From the NCBI GenBank assembly GCA_030248215.1, contig JASANG010003959.1, positions 113,884-177,883 on the forward strand: 64,000 nucleotides of DNA, in the 5' to 3' direction. Below the pieces are notes generated by a model. It did no database searches. It was given only the letters and a program-made list of their open reading frames with translations, and had not been told where the DNA came from. A program made the position numbers and the translations under genes. The DNA comes from Enoplolaimus lenunculus (taxonomy: Eukaryota > Nematoda > Enoplea > Enoplida > Thoracostomopsidae). Shown here piece by piece: positions 1-12,700 of the stretch (its first letter is position 1; every line of letters begins with the position of its first letter).

Positions 1-29
1 GATAATATTGTACCATACAGAAATTTCTT

Positions 30-120
30 GAAAGTTTCGAGGCGGATGCGGTCTGGGGATCGAACCTGCGACGTACCGGATTCCCGGTTCGCTTGTGTAA
101 CCACTGAGCTACAAAACAAA
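30..120 (-). repeat. tRNA-like SINE fragment
   Basis: On the minus strand this reads an A-box-like TAGCTCAGTGGTTA and a B-box GGTTCGATCCC in tRNA spacing, followed by GCATCCGCCTCGAAACTTTC. It resembles the other Thr-like SINE copies in the window. The anticodon arm is degenerate, so it is not a functional tRNA. Confidence 0.5.
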
Positions 121-3100
121 CAATGGAATTCTACTCGAAATAATAACAATTTTAACGTTGAGTTTAATTCAACTGGAAACAGACTATAAAACGTACAATG
201 AATGAGTGAGCAACTGCTTTATGTGCAGCCTTAAAATGCAGTCAATTCAAATTTCAATCTGTTTCTAAATCGGATTTGCCATATTGAGTAGAATCGTTGA
301 GATTGGAATTATAAGAGAACTCGGAGTAATAGGAAGACGGCCAAACAACATACATTTGTTGAGCTTTTGTGTTTTGTCTTATGATGCCAAATGTCCTTCA
401 TTTTGGGTTATACATTGTTGAAGGGGTCATCCACGTTGCATACAACTGATGCTGTCTTGATTGCTTCAATTGCGAATTAAACTTGTGTTTAAATTGAGAA
501 AAATATTAACATTTGTACATCCAGTAAACGCCGAATTTATAAAAACTTTATCCGTTGCATATAACAGTCGAATTTTGTCTGTTGACCCGATATGAAGAGC
601 CCGAATTTTAAAGTTGATGTCGAATCAATACAGAACCGACTGTTATCCGTCTGCCCCGCTTATAATGTGAATCCCGCATTAAGTTGTTCATGATTTTCTA
701 CACTCAAAAGCAGAATACTGGCTTTTAATGTCATGAAACATTTTGTTATAAATTTTAAAACTTAATTTTTAAATTCATATATAAACACAACTCTGCTAAA
801 AGGTTTGTTGGACGATAAACAACCAACTCAAAAAGCTCGCTGATATTCCGTATTGATTTCAATTCAAAAATTAAACTTCAAAATCAACATTTCAGCGCAA
901 ACAAATCAGTTCAACTCGTAATTACAGTTTTAAACATTTTAACTTTTTTCTAACATCAACCTGTTCATCATCGTAAGCTTCGCTCGAATCCAATTAAAAA
1001 TAACCACATAAATTAATGTTAACCCCGCTTCCCAGACACACTTCCACTCCACCTGCATTGTTCATCACAATAAGACAACGTATCTGACCCACCTGAGCCT
1101 TGCAATTATTACACCGCTTCATACAGAAAACAATGCAAACTGGAAGTGCATTTGCAAACAGCAACACATTGCAAAGCAATCATGCATAAATGTTAAAATT
1201 CGCCTGAGTTACGGATTTGATATTTTAAGACGCATCCGTAGACAAAATGACACTCACTTTTGCAGTTGACGAGTATAAAATTCGTTAAATTAATTGCTGT
1301 TCATGATTACTGCCTGCCTTCCATTGTGAGTAAATTTGACCCTGGAGAGAGTATCTGGTACAGACAATAATCAAAACACAACACACAACAGTGGCAATAG
1401 GCCCCTCCGAAATGTGAGGTTGTCGTTTTACCTGGGATTGTGATTAAATAACAACTAATCTTTGGACAAATTACACAAAATACAGTTGAATTATACTTTT
1501 GTAGCATATTTTTATTGATCAATCTGACACAGCTGGTTTTGAGTTGAAATATTTATTCAAAATAAGACAAATTTCAAAGATAACTAAGAAATCAAAAATT
1601 CCACATTTTCTAAATACGGACGCTTATTCAGATTAAAAATGTCAAAGCCGGAAACAAAGTAATATTTGGGGGGCACAATGGTACCTAAAATGATCGAAAG
1701 CTAAAGAATGTTATTGTGCCAAAATCAGATTGTTTTGCGCAAAAAATGTGACAAACAACTGGCTCCAGTAAATGAAGTATTTATTTAAACTCTACAGTAA
1801 TGCGAAAGCTTTTTTCGCTATTCATCGCCAAATGAAATCATTTATGTCATTCACTGACTGATTAACTTCCTCACTAAATCCGGTATTTCTTTTGCGGTAA
1901 TTCGTTCTTCTAATTCAATATCCGTTTCGGTGTCGGTTATTTTTGCTATCCATTTACACACAGGTTACGATATTTTTACCGATATTAGTGTATATTATGG
2001 ATTTTGCTGTTAGTCCAAAGTGTACAAATTTAATAGCGGGCTGTGGTGTATTGGTGGAAAATGTGATCTACAGTTTGGTATGGTGAGCTCTAGACAATAT
2101 TGGGGCGCTGTGCCCCCCAAACAGAACATTCTAGGGGCAAGTGTACCCTCTGCACCCTCCCCCCACTACCGGCGCCTATGATATGATGGACTTTTTATGG
2201 GGGAATAAACCATTGATGCCCATTGCTTAATATCGAACAGTCGGCGTTGGGTTTCTTCCGAAACAAACTTCAACCCAGCAGTCAACTTGAATACTTGGTT
2301 GAACTGACTACTTAATATCAATAAACGCTTTTATTGAAAACAATAAACCAAACCAATTAAACTGAATGGAAAAAATGCCAAAATAAACGAATTGAAAAAG
2401 CCAACAAAATACTGCATTGTCTGACGCACAATTTGATTGGCAGAATTTTCAAATGTCCGTTTCTGTCCAATCCGGTCAAACTATGCAGTTGAGAAAATTT
2501 CAAATAAGCTGTTTCAGCTGAAAAATTACCATTGTTTTTAATATTCCAGGGAATATCAGCAATTGCTAAGAAAACGAAAGGGAGATGGTACTGCATCCCG
2601 TTTGGACATTCGTGCCTGTGCCCAGTCACCAGAACGCTCTGTATTATTACTGTCGTTATCAATTGGAAATCAGGTGTTGTTATTAAAATTGCACAGGTTT
2701 TTCTGCGGTATTATTTTGCTGGAACAAAACTCGATGAGTGGAATAAAGTTTTAATGACGACATTAAAACCCATGAGCCGGCGACTGTGGAAACTTCAAAA
2801 TTGCGAAAAAATAATATAAATGACAAATTACGATAATAAAATTGAAAGTTGTGGTCGGCTTATACAGTAGACATGAGACCGGGACGCAAAGATTGAACCA
2901 CGAAGGGAGACCCGTAGCCGGCTAACATTGGTAGGAACAAGGAAAAATTTTGGGATGGACATAAAATAGCATCCGATTAACAAACTTTTTTGAAATCTTT
3001 TACTGGGGAGTTCACAGGGGGCTGAGGCTGCCTTACCCGTCTTCTATAAATGTGGGTACGTTTCCCAATCGAGGTCGTAATTATACTGGCGACTAATTTC

Positions 3101-3223
3101 GGTTGTCATTGAAGCAAAGTTTTGTTCATATCGGTAACCTTCTGTCAACAGCTGTTACCACCAAATTTGACAGAAACCAACAGCTTAGAGAAATTCAGTT
3201 TTTCATGCAAACCATATTACATA

Positions 3224-3402
3224 TGAATTGCGACAATTCGTCGCCCGAAAACTCGTCGACCGACTCCTGTTAATCCGAAATTTCAGCGATTCGACCTTTC
3301 GTTACCCTTTACTATGCTTTGTTTTGGCTTAGAATTACGCTTAGGTTTATGCTTACATTGACTCAAAGGTGTTAGGAAACTGTTGGGCGACAAATTATAG
3401 TA
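3224..3402. mobile_element. MITE, CGTCG-ended family
   Basis: The ends are inverted: GACAATTCGTCGCCCG on the left and GTTGGGCGACAAATT on the right. The interior contains degenerate CTTAGG-like hexamers (GGCTTAGAATTACGCTTAGG). It is one of at least five copies in the window. Superfamily not determined. Confidence 0.55.
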
Positions 3403-3705
3403 GATTCACTACATATACACTAATATGGCAATTCTAACCAAAAATCTATATAACTTTCATGACTTGCTTCTCGAATATATAACACAGGCGTAGCAAGGAT
3501 ATCATTTCAAAAGGCTCTGCTGGCATATGACCCCATTTAAAGTTTGCTTGCGACCGAGAAAATTTCAGAACTCTGCAATCCAGAAGATAATTCTAAATCA
3601 TGGTAAACTATCTTTTGGGCATCGTCTTCAAAGAAAGTTGGGACAAACGAAAAACGGATTTTAATTAATTCCATGAGGAAGGAAAGCTTTGTTGCACAGA
3701 CAAGT

Positions 3706-3842
3706 GATTCTAAGTCAAGCAGTTCCATGGAGAGCCATTCCCGAAAATTTTGCAACGGATGCGGTGGGGCTCAAATCCAAGACGTACGAATTACAGGTCC
3801 GCTGCTCTAACGCCTGAGCTACGCAGCCATCGAAACTTTTCG
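3706..3842 (-). repeat. tRNA-Thr-like SINE copy
   Basis: On the minus strand a tRNA-like head has GTAGCTCAGGCGTTAGAGC (D arm and A box), an anticodon loop CCTGTAA (TGT, threonine-like, but C at position 33) and a degraded B box. The tail (CGAAAATTTTC...CTTGACTTAGAATC) is shared with the copy at 27418-27557. The C33 and weak T stem argue against a working tRNA. Confidence 0.6.
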
Positions 3843-3960
3843 CTACAATGGCTCCATATACCGCTAGTTTGGTACTACAAGATACGTATATGAATACGCC
3901 GCGAAACCATCTGAGCTTTCGAGCATCTTTCATATTTTCCAACCGATATCGCTAATGCTA

Positions 3961-4048
3961 AGTAATTCTAAGTTAAGCAGCATAGAATCCGTCACGAAAA
4001 TTTTGCTACAGTTGCGGTGGGGCTTAAACCCACGACGTACAAATTAAT
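3961..4048 (-). repeat. Truncated tRNA-Thr-like SINE copy
   Basis: This carries the SINE tail (TTCTAAGTTAAGCAGCAT on the plus strand) and the B-box side (GGGCTTAAACCCACGACG) but lacks the A box. It lies about 120 bp beyond the 3706-3842 copy in the same orientation. Confidence 0.5.
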
Positions 4049-4212
4049 GGAACTTTAAGCTTATTTGTGTGAAATTTGTCTGTCCAACTGTTTTGCGCAA
4101 TTGAACTCATCACAGGAAGAAACTTTAATCAATACCCCGACAAAGGGACGGCTTTTAATTGATACGAAACATTAAGATGGAATGCAACCACACCTGTCAT
4201 ACCTATTACATA

Positions 4213-4380
4213 AACAGTAGAACGATAATTTGTCGTCCGACAACTTGTAATCCGAAATTTCATCGACTCGACAAATCGGCGCGTATCATTATGCTTGGGC
4301 TCAGACTTTGGTTTACGCTTAGCATTAAGTTTTGATTTTTTATAGGCTTTAGTGCAACTGTCAGGCGACAGTAGATTCTA
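4213..4380. mobile_element. MITE, CGTCG-ended family
   Basis: It begins near AATTTGTCGTCCGACAACTT and ends near CTGTCAGGCGACAGTAG, with TTTACGCTTAGCATTAAG inside. It shares ACTTGTAATCCGAAATTTCA with the other copies. Exact ends are uncertain. Confidence 0.5.
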
Positions 4381-4479
4381 CATATACTCCGTATTCTGAC
4401 GTGGTTGTTATGCTGTAATAAAATATCTCGATTACACCCATGATTTGTACTACGAATTATAACAAAAACACCAACTCAC

Positions 4480-5149
4480 CGTTGTGTTTCATCTTTCGCA
4501 GTTGATTTACGCGACGGGGACGCACTGCTTGTCATCGTTGTATTCTCTGTAAATACATAACAAGCACACTGATACTCGCAATCACTACTGCAATCACGAT
4601 TTGCACAATTGCATTTATTGCAACTGCATGCAACGCTTTCATTTAACAGTGGCGGTGTAGAATTTACAGTTGTAAACTCGTTTGCATGCAACGAATTTCG
4701 CCTTACGTTCGCAGTAAGGACTTGTCTTAACGGTGAACATTGTCTCAATCCAGCAGAAGGCCTTTTCATCCGAGGCGATCCTGGTAAACTATTACAACAT
4801 TGACCATTTGATATAATTGTTGCACCATCTGATGTTGAAGTTGGGTAAAATTGACTATTTTCAGGTACCACTCGGCCATTAGACAGGCAATATGATATGG
4901 GTTTGGATTTAATGACACCATTGAGTCCCGTAGAGTTAAGAGGGCCATCCATACTGTCGTACATATAATCACTTGTGCGGTCTTTTTGTACTCGACGCAA
5001 CGTTGCATGTAATGCCCTCACATCACAAGCGACACCGTTACTTTTAATACCAGCGTTATTATTATTATGATTGCGAAACTGAGTAATTTGATCTTGATAT
5101 ATGATTCCACCACGAGTATACTTAGTTGTATCACGTACTGACATAATTG
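4480..5149 (-). CDS. Exon F of Robo-like gene, long distal tail exon with Cys cluster
   Basis: This 670-bp exon has acceptor AATAACAG|CA and donor CG|GTGAGTT, with two leftover bases, 222 codons and two leftover bases, so the in-frame TGA just past the donor is intronic. Residues 1-100 are polar with an Asn run (HNNNNAG) and a tyrosine patch, SDYMYDSMD (59-67), a plausible SH2-type target. Residues 119-140 are basic and proline-containing (PGSPRMKRPS). Residues 174-196 hold eight cysteines in 23 residues (C-x-C-x2-C-x-C-x4-C-x3-C-x3-C-x-C). I know no such cluster in Robo tails. It could be palmitoylated or bind metal. The first ATG lies five bases into the exon, so it could also be the start of a short isoform or a separate gene. 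No downstream exon was recognised. Confidence 0.72.
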
Positions 5150-6055
5150 CTGTTATTATTAAATATATACATATGGTGGATAATTATTGGTAATTTTTAC
5201 TATACATTACTGTAACATCGGCTTACAATTAGGTTTATTACAAAAAATTATCAAAATTGAAACATTTTTGAGAAATCTTAGCTAAATTTTAAATATAACA
5301 CGTCAACAAGCACAACGGCTTTCCCACGGGTGAGAATTGAGGGGTTGTGCCCACAAATTCGGTAGTTTCCCCTCAAACAGACTCGGTGTATAAGTAAACA
5401 ATGTTGAATTGCAATTGTAGGACTACTAAAATCATTGGGTGACCGTTCAAATAAAATTTACCGCTGACGCCCGTGAATGCGTGTGCAATTGGCTTCTATT
5501 TCCTGCAGCCGAGCAGTAAAAATGTTACTAAAATTGTCGTTTGACTTTTTAAGACAAATCGCAATTAAAATTAAAATTAGAAAATCAACTTTAGTTTTTT
5601 AAGTCGAATTGTGAAATTATCTGCCGGTACTCAATGTAATCATTCTATTGTTGTAACACAGCCAACGTTTGGTAAGGTATAAACAAACAAGAAAATTAAA
5701 AGAAAAACGTTTCTTAACTTGAAAAAAACAATAAATAAAAAGCCATCTTAAGAAAGATAAATGAGAAAATATGATATATTAAGTTCAACTGATATCGATG
5801 ATTAACCTCTTAAAACCTTAAAATAGGTCAAGTTGAAATCGGTGTTAGCAATTGAAGATAACAAGATTTGGGGTCTAAATAATCGGCAACGTTACGTAAT
5901 TTCGCGAAAACACACAGATATGACGCTTAAGAGCGTATTTATTCAACCGAAAACGCATGACAACCAAAAAAGCCTCAATATATGACGTCATAAACGCGAT
6001 AAATTAGCAACATTTACGCCGTTTGGAGAAAATGTCGCAATAAAATACGGCCATT

Positions 6056-6230
6056 GGCGGATCCGAAAACAGGCCATCCTGGTCAGCGGCACAAGGACAA
6101 AGGTCCAATCCAAAATTTTGCATTAAGATTTAGTACTTAAATTGCAATTGGCTTCTGGTTCGCTTCGCTCGCAGCTGCCGCTCTCCGTAAAAAATTTCTG
6201 GATCCACCTTTTTGGTGACAGCTATTAAAC
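6056..6230. mobile_element. Possible short inverted-repeat element with GGCGGATCC ends
   Basis: The left end reads TTGGCGGATCCGAAAA; the right end reads AAAAATTTCTGGATCCACC, a rough inverted match. Similar GGATCC(A/G)...GGGGCG ends occur near 28631, 55895 and 56114. Boundaries are approximate. Confidence 0.35.
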
Positions 6231-6949
6231 TGGCACCAAATTTAGACAACCGCACTGCGAATGCCAGGCCAACCTGATCTAAATTCGGCAACGAGAAAAT
6301 GATTTCAAACTTTTGCATCGTGGCGTCGTTACACTTTTAGACGGACAAACATTAATTATTGATGACTGTTATGCATAACTAATTGATGTTTTTGAAAAAT
6401 CTCGTGTAAATACCAAATACGGCAGTCCCTCTTTGGTGACAAAGGAAATATCCTTGATGTATAATAGATTTAGCGATCAATAATAAACAGTCTAAACTCA
6501 TTCTAGTCATAGAGAGATAATGACTTGATGTTGCGTTTAAATACGCCATCCGTGTAAATAGATTTGGAGCACTTAACCCTAAATGTTATTCTATAAACAG
6601 TTTGGCGATAAAACATTAGCATATTTATCTTTTGAGTGACTTTAACCAAAATTAACAAGAACCCTGTTAGACCCATAATCAGTTGAACATGCGCGACGGA
6701 AGCGGTAGGATTACCAGGAAGGATATTCAAAAAGATGTGATATTTTACTAACGGGGCTAAAACTTTACTAGGGATGGTCAAAACAAAGAGTTTCCGGTTT
6801 CGCAGTTTTTCTGACTAACGGCCCAGATTTTGTATTTTAGGACAGGTAGCGGATGTATTGCACTAATATGTTTATATATCTTTTATCTCGGTTTTTAAAT
6901 TTAGTGGACAACTGTTGCTAATACCTACACTGCTAAACGCACACCAAAG

Positions 6950-8092
6950 AGAGCAATTCACATCACAACTTGTAACCCGAAATTTTATGATTTCGACAAT
7001 TTGTCTGTTATCATTCTACTTATTCTTACGCTTAGGCTTACGATTACGCTTAGAATTATGCTTAGATATATTTACAGGCTTTAATGGGTCATCCACGTAA
7101 TACTGTCTACGCTACTGTAAAAAATTGTCCACACCCCTGGTTTCAAGGGCTGGACAAAACGACATTGTTCTTACAATGTTAAGACTTTACACAAGGTGTA
7201 CATAGCGAGTTCGTTTTGGCAGTAGTCCCTTCGAAGGGACTAAGGACAAATTAGACACTGTCTGGACACAGTGTCTGACATCGGGACGTCCGAAAAAGAG
7301 CTTGTTGACAGTCCACAGCCCCTAACTAGGGCTTGTTTTAAAAACGTTGCAGTGTTCTAAAAATTTTACTTTCTTAAAAATTAACTGCAACCAGTAATTT
7401 TTAAAAGAGGGGGGCAGGAAGGTTTTTGCCGGTAAAAGATAACTTGTAAGAGAACGACCCGCCCCATTCAAGCAGAGCAGGTTAGAATATAATAACTCTG
7501 GTATACCAGAAAGTTAAACCCCGGTGTCCCTGTCGAAAACAAATTTTGTCGTGACCGGTGAGGGGGGGGGCGGCCGCTGGGGTGTAAGTATATAGCTCCG
7601 GAACCCTACACTGTTGTCCCCCAGGGAGGACGGGCGAGTGGGAACCCTTTAACTTCGCACACCAAGCCCAACGGTAGTTGCACCCTTCTTTCGCCCGTGG
7701 TTGCGGCATACTCAATATTAAGCTCTACAATAGTCCCTTCAGACAGACTCTGTAAAACAGAGTCCCTTGAAACAAACTCTTTAGATGACTAAACAGAGTC
7801 TGTTCTGACAGACTCGGGACAAAACAGTTGTCCTTCATATGACGCATCGACAGTGTAGTATGGGTATGGACGGCAATGTGACAAAGTATAGGCTGTTTGG
7901 AGAGTATGCGAGTTGTCCGGAAGGTCTATACAGGATATGGGTGACATTTGGACATATCATTTAGTAACACTACAACTACAAAGTGAGGGGCTCGTAAGTG
8001 GGGACAATTTTTTACAGTAGCGTAGACAGTATAACGTGGATGACCCATAAGATACTGTTGGACAACAAGTTGTCGGGCGATGTATTATCGTA
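6950..8092. mobile_element. CGTCG-ended MITE interrupted by a Harbinger-like MITE
   Basis: The left part (about 6950-7084) has ACTTGTAACCCGAAATTTTATGA and CTTACGCTTAGGCTTACG runs like other family copies. The right part (8048-8092) carries GTTGTCGGGCGATGTATTATCG, the family end. The two halves are separated exactly by the 7085-8047 element and its TAA duplication, so this copy predates that insertion. Confidence 0.6.
7085..8047. mobile_element. Harbinger-like non-autonomous MITE, 963 bp
   Basis: It has 46-bp terminal inverted repeats beginning TGGGTCATCCACGT, differing at one position between the two ends. It is flanked by TAA on both sides (7082-7084 and 8048-8050), the TWA target used by PIF/Harbinger elements. 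No transposase reading frame is present. The interior carries several perfect short palindromes and a G8 run at 7562. It sits inside an older MITE. The near-identical ends suggest a fairly young insertion. Confidence 0.75.
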
Positions 8093-8718
8093 GATTTCAC
8101 ATCAACAATAGTTGACAAAGCCCCTTGAAACTATAACTCCTACTTGACGATAGAAGCCCACAAGCGCTACGGCATCTGTTTCCGGCTTACGGAAGCGTCC
8201 TATTAATGTCCGTAGCGTAGAATAAACAATTAGTTTCCACATCTTTACTATTAAACTTACACAATCTTTCAAATAAACACTATTTCAACGGCCTAAAGGC
8301 AATTAATTGTTCATCGCGTTGTCTTGTACGTATGTCATTCTTGTAATTAAAGACTTGTCTCAGGCAAAATTATTATATCAAATTCTTATTGGTTCGAAAC
8401 TGTTTAGTTTATCACCCTTAGGCGGTGACAATTCTCCAATCAGAAGTGACAGAGCTCAGGTTAACTATAATTATTTTGACCCCTCGAAAAGTTCTGGTCT
8501 GTTCAATGCAAAAACACCGCTTGGACCCCCGTCTCCGGTAATTTTTGAAGCTTTTATGACGTGCCAACATGGCAACGGATGTCTAACGGCAACTGACATG
8601 AAACATTATTTTGTAAGCTTTTACCCAATTAAATTCATTTATGCATCCATGATTGAAATAATTGCACTCACCAAATCAATTACGTGTCAAAATATAATTC
8701 ACAGTAAACAGAATAATA

Positions 8719-8743
8719 AGTTGAAGTTGAAGTTGAAGTTGAA
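8719..8743 (+). repeat. Short (GTTGAA)n microsatellite
   Basis: Four consecutive AAGTTG units, in an AT-rich stretch with no gene signal. Confidence 0.7.
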
Positions 8744-9576
8744 AACGCGACTAAACCCAACCTGTGATAAACAAACACAAAATAAAATTAAGTATCGTTT
8801 GAACTGCAATTTGGAGATGGGTTTGAATTTCACCAGTTAAATTATAATTGTCAATAGCACAGCCATTTGTGCCAGAATTTAATATATCCAAGTCAGATCG
8901 AAAACCATGGGGAGGGGGCGCTCTGACCCCCCTCTACGATGCAAACGTTTCACCATCCGTATCGTTAGGCATAGTTTTAGATAGAAAAAACAGAAATCAA
9001 AATGATTCTTCATAAATTTGCTCAAGCGTACAATTTCAGGCAAATTCAGTATGACTTTTATGCGACTTATAATTCAGAATTAAACGCATAAACGTCACCT
9101 AAAATTATCGAACGCAATGTTGAGTCAAATGTATTTGTAAGCATAATATTTGACCTCTGGAATTTGATGCTAATTTCGCTAAAATCAAACGGAAATGATT
9201 TGGCTTAAAAGAAACCAATACGGCGTAAGATTAAAAGCAATGGAATGCCATGTTTTGGCAGAGTCAAATTATAAAATGTTAACTTTGGCAACTGAGATGC
9301 ATAATTTAGAAAAAATCAGAAATATTTTAAAATTTACATCTCTGACTGAATCAGGCAGGCAGCTAAAGTATCTAAAGATGGACACAAGGACTCTTAGATA
9401 TATCAACCATATCGAACACAAAATTTCAAATAATTTTTTAGAAACAGTCAGAATTTAAACTGTCGAAACTGTAATTCAGTTTAAATGTTCATACAATTCA
9501 CTGGTAAGCCGCTTTGTCCAACAGTAACATAAAACCAGTTGTAAAATAAACTTTCACTTTGTATTCAACGAGTGAA

Positions 9577-9743
9577 TCATGTTACTTTTAGGACCGCCCA
9601 GGTTTCTGGTGGGTCTGTAAAAGAGTGGTTTAGATTCTAGGCTACATTTATTGCTTAGATTGAGGCTAAGGCATACACTTTTGCAACGCTTTTGGCATAC
9701 GAATGCGTTTAATCTACTGTTACGGCCGTATAAGTAACATTGG
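9577..9743. mobile_element. hAT-like MITE, CTTAGG family (type 1)
   Basis: The ends are CATGTTACTTTTAGG on the left and AAGTAACATTGG on the right, matching copies at 56537, 58451 and 59262. The interior has degenerate CTTAGATTGAGGCTAAGG-like hexamers. No clear target duplication is visible for this copy. Confidence 0.55.
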
Positions 9744-12700
9744 TCCAGCCGGGTTTTACGATTCGCTTAAGCTGAAGCTGAAATGTGTTAAATTTGTCAT
9801 ATTTTCTCTCAATGACTTAAAGCAGCCATTAAAAAACGTTTTTCTATCGCCAAACCAGCTTTTGCATACCCCAAAATCCAAGCGAACACTTTTCAACTCG
9901 TAACGTCAAATATGGCGGATTCAAGGGGGGGCCAAGGCACAGATGTCCCCATAGGAATGAATACCACAATTTTTATGTGATTCTATTAAGTTGTAAAATT
10001 GCGTTTGGATTCTCGTTCGCATCCCTCGCACTGTTTTATTCCATTATATGTTCAAGTGCCCGCCCTTGTCAGAAATTTGTAAATACGCAACTAAACCCAA
10101 GGTGAGCTTCTATGTACCCTCGAGGATAACTACGATTATCGTTCACCAACTCCAATAATTACCCTCGTGAGTTGTGTTGGTCACGTGAGCTCTATTATGG
10201 TCACAAAGATAAATGGGCAACTCGCACGAAGTTAAGGTGAACAAGCGGCCAAATGCATCGCTCAATGAAACAGTCAATAATACTCGGGGTCAGTTTAAAA
10301 GAGGATCAGCTGAACATTACAGAAAAGACGAGAAACGTCTGTCACAGTTTAAGCTGAATTTACTGGGGTAACGTGGGTCGTACCCTGCCGTGGACATCGT
10401 ACCACTTCTTGGCCATATTTGTTCTAAACGTTTTAAAATTAGAAATATTTGATCAACCCCTGCTTTTCTGTAGATCTGGCTGTTTTCTGTGTTAACAACA
10501 GTTCAAGAATTGGGATGAACGAACTTTGAGTTTTGATCCGTCAATTTTGAAAAAATAAGGCAACTGATGCTGCCTTGAAAATCCCGGCATGGGTGGAAAC
10601 TCAAACTGTTAATATTCATTTCGCAACCCCACTTTGCACAGTGTATCACACATCAGCGTAGTATTCGCAATAATACGTATTCATAAATATTTACAATTTT
10701 CTTTCAGATGGCAGTAAACGAAAAAAAAACAGTCTCAATTATTCGTTAAAGTTTAATTTCGTTTTTAAATTTCTTCTCATTTTTAAGTGAATTTCACTCG
10801 AAATTGTAATAATAATTTTACTCATTCAAATGGAAAACCCAAATCAAAACTGTGAAATAAATACAAAATTACGGTTAATGGTTAAAAGTTACCATCAGTT
10901 CGTTTTTGAAAGTTTTAAATTTGACACAATTTAATGGTGAAAAAATCAATTTATAAGGCGACGAAGACATTTCACGCAATTTTAATCTGTTGTTTTCATG
11001 TGAACATCTGAATTGCATCATTCAGCAGTTGGCGATTGGTTAAAACTATTTTGAAAACCCATCAAAATACACTTTTCACTCAAACTCAATACTTCTTTGG
11101 TCCTTAGTTGTGTTTTCAAACGAACAAACTGAAAGTCAGTTGAAAAATCGAAACTTGAAAGGTGAAACATAAATCGAGTTGCTCCTTATAAATCGGCCAA
11201 TCCAATCAGTGCACGGCGATTGACGAGTTTACACTGAAGGAAAACGTTGTTGAAATGTAATTTTCAATTTAAGACTCAACATTGGCAAACTACAAATCGC
11301 CACAGAGACGAAAATATGGACCAACGCTTAAATGATTTCAAAAGCAAAAGTGAATCAATAGAATTGAATCAAGATCAGGGTTTCGTGGTTTTGGTTTACA
11401 AACAAAACCCTGAGACCCAATTTGCCGTAACCGACGCTTCAGGTCGCGGTGTCAATATTTGGACCATTTTTGAAAATTAAAAGTAGAATTTTGTAACAAA
11501 AGATTTGGTTGAGTTTTTCAAAGATGTTGATCGTAAAAGCTTGTCGAATCGTCAAACAGTTGTTGGTTAACAAATCAAAGTAATCACATACGCAAAATTA
11601 CGTATATTTTTTAAATAACAGCAAATATACAACAGACCTAAATTCCTTCGGTTTGAAACCTACTGAGACTCAGATAATCCAAGACTGAGACCAGCCAGAA
11701 ATTGCGGTTATCCCGTTATGCAACTGAAAATATTCTTTGAATCACAACTAAAGGAAATGAGATACAAAATTAGCATCGAAAACAAAACGAAATTCAATTA
11801 TTAAACGTGAAAAGTAAACAATGCGTAAAATTTTCAGTCGAGTCAACGTTAATATTTTCAACTGAATATTCAACTCAACCTTGAATTTTGAACAGCTCTG
11901 TGAGTCTCAGTTGAAATCGAATTATTTCCGGTTATTTGTTGTTGCTCTGACCTTTTACACCTTTGACTCGCATTTTTACAAATTGACGTTTTCAACTCTA
12001 AAGTCGGACAACATAAATTTGAGTTTGTCCGAAAATGCGTCAAAGCGTAACAAAATTGAAATTTATTGTTGCTGTTGTTTGAAAATTTAAACAAATGTTT
12101 TAAGGAAATTTCCAAATTATGGTTGAAACAATGTTTGCACCTGCAAACACTGGCGGATTCAGAAATCTCTAAAAGGAGGGCGCACGTGGTATAATAGTAA
12201 ACGAACCCAGTAATCGAGAACCCGAAAGTCCACTAAACTGCTAAACCTAAATATGAAATCTTGGATTTGATCCCAGTTGAAGAATGGAGCCAGGCTGGGA
12301 CACTCCGCTGCTGTAGCAGTGCCTGCAAACGCAATTACACTCGCTTTCGACTGTCAGAAACGCCAGATAATCAAACATATGTATATACTCAATCCTGGGT
12401 GCAACCGGAACAGTACAAAATACCAGGAAACAAAACCAGAATGTGAAAATTTTACTGTCTTCAATGCCAACACTGAACAGTGAAAAATAAAGGATTTTCC
12501 TACCAGAATTCTGACTGCTCCAATCCCTGTAATCCCCTTTGTCTTCGTTGTTACAAATATTTTGGAATGATTCATTTCTTGACTGACAACGTAACAAAAT
12601 GTAACACCACTGAGGGTCCGTTGTTTCAATACAACCCATGAGGCGAAGGTTGAATATTGTTTTACCGGATACTGGAACCGGATAGTGATTTTATTTTTTT

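Larger units (their letters stand above)
1..4479. other. Region downstream of exon F: intron or 3' flank, repeats only
   Basis: No exon continuing the minus-strand gene could be identified here. The region is AT-rich and holds three tRNA-Thr-like SINE pieces (about 30-120, 3706-3842, 3961-4048), two copies of a CGTCG-ended MITE (3224-3402, 4213-4380) and fragments ending in GGGGGGCAC-type GC runs near 1670 and 2130. A terminal-repeat-like GGGGTCATCCACGTTG lies at about 422. I see no polyadenylation context I can tie to the gene. Confidence 0.5.

Noticed and set aside
3715-3942. 75-codon minus-strand frames at the left end
   Set aside because: They overlap the tRNA-Thr-like SINE copy.
8307-8840. 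177-codon plus-strand frame
   Set aside because: No recognisable domain, includes a (GTTGAA)n microsatellite (LKLKLKLK), non-ATG start, no splice or promoter support; it looks like chance.
12247-12639. 130-codon minus-strand frame with several overlapping plus-strand frames
   Set aside because: Open in multiple frames with no family resemblance and no splice sites consistent with the minus-strand gene.
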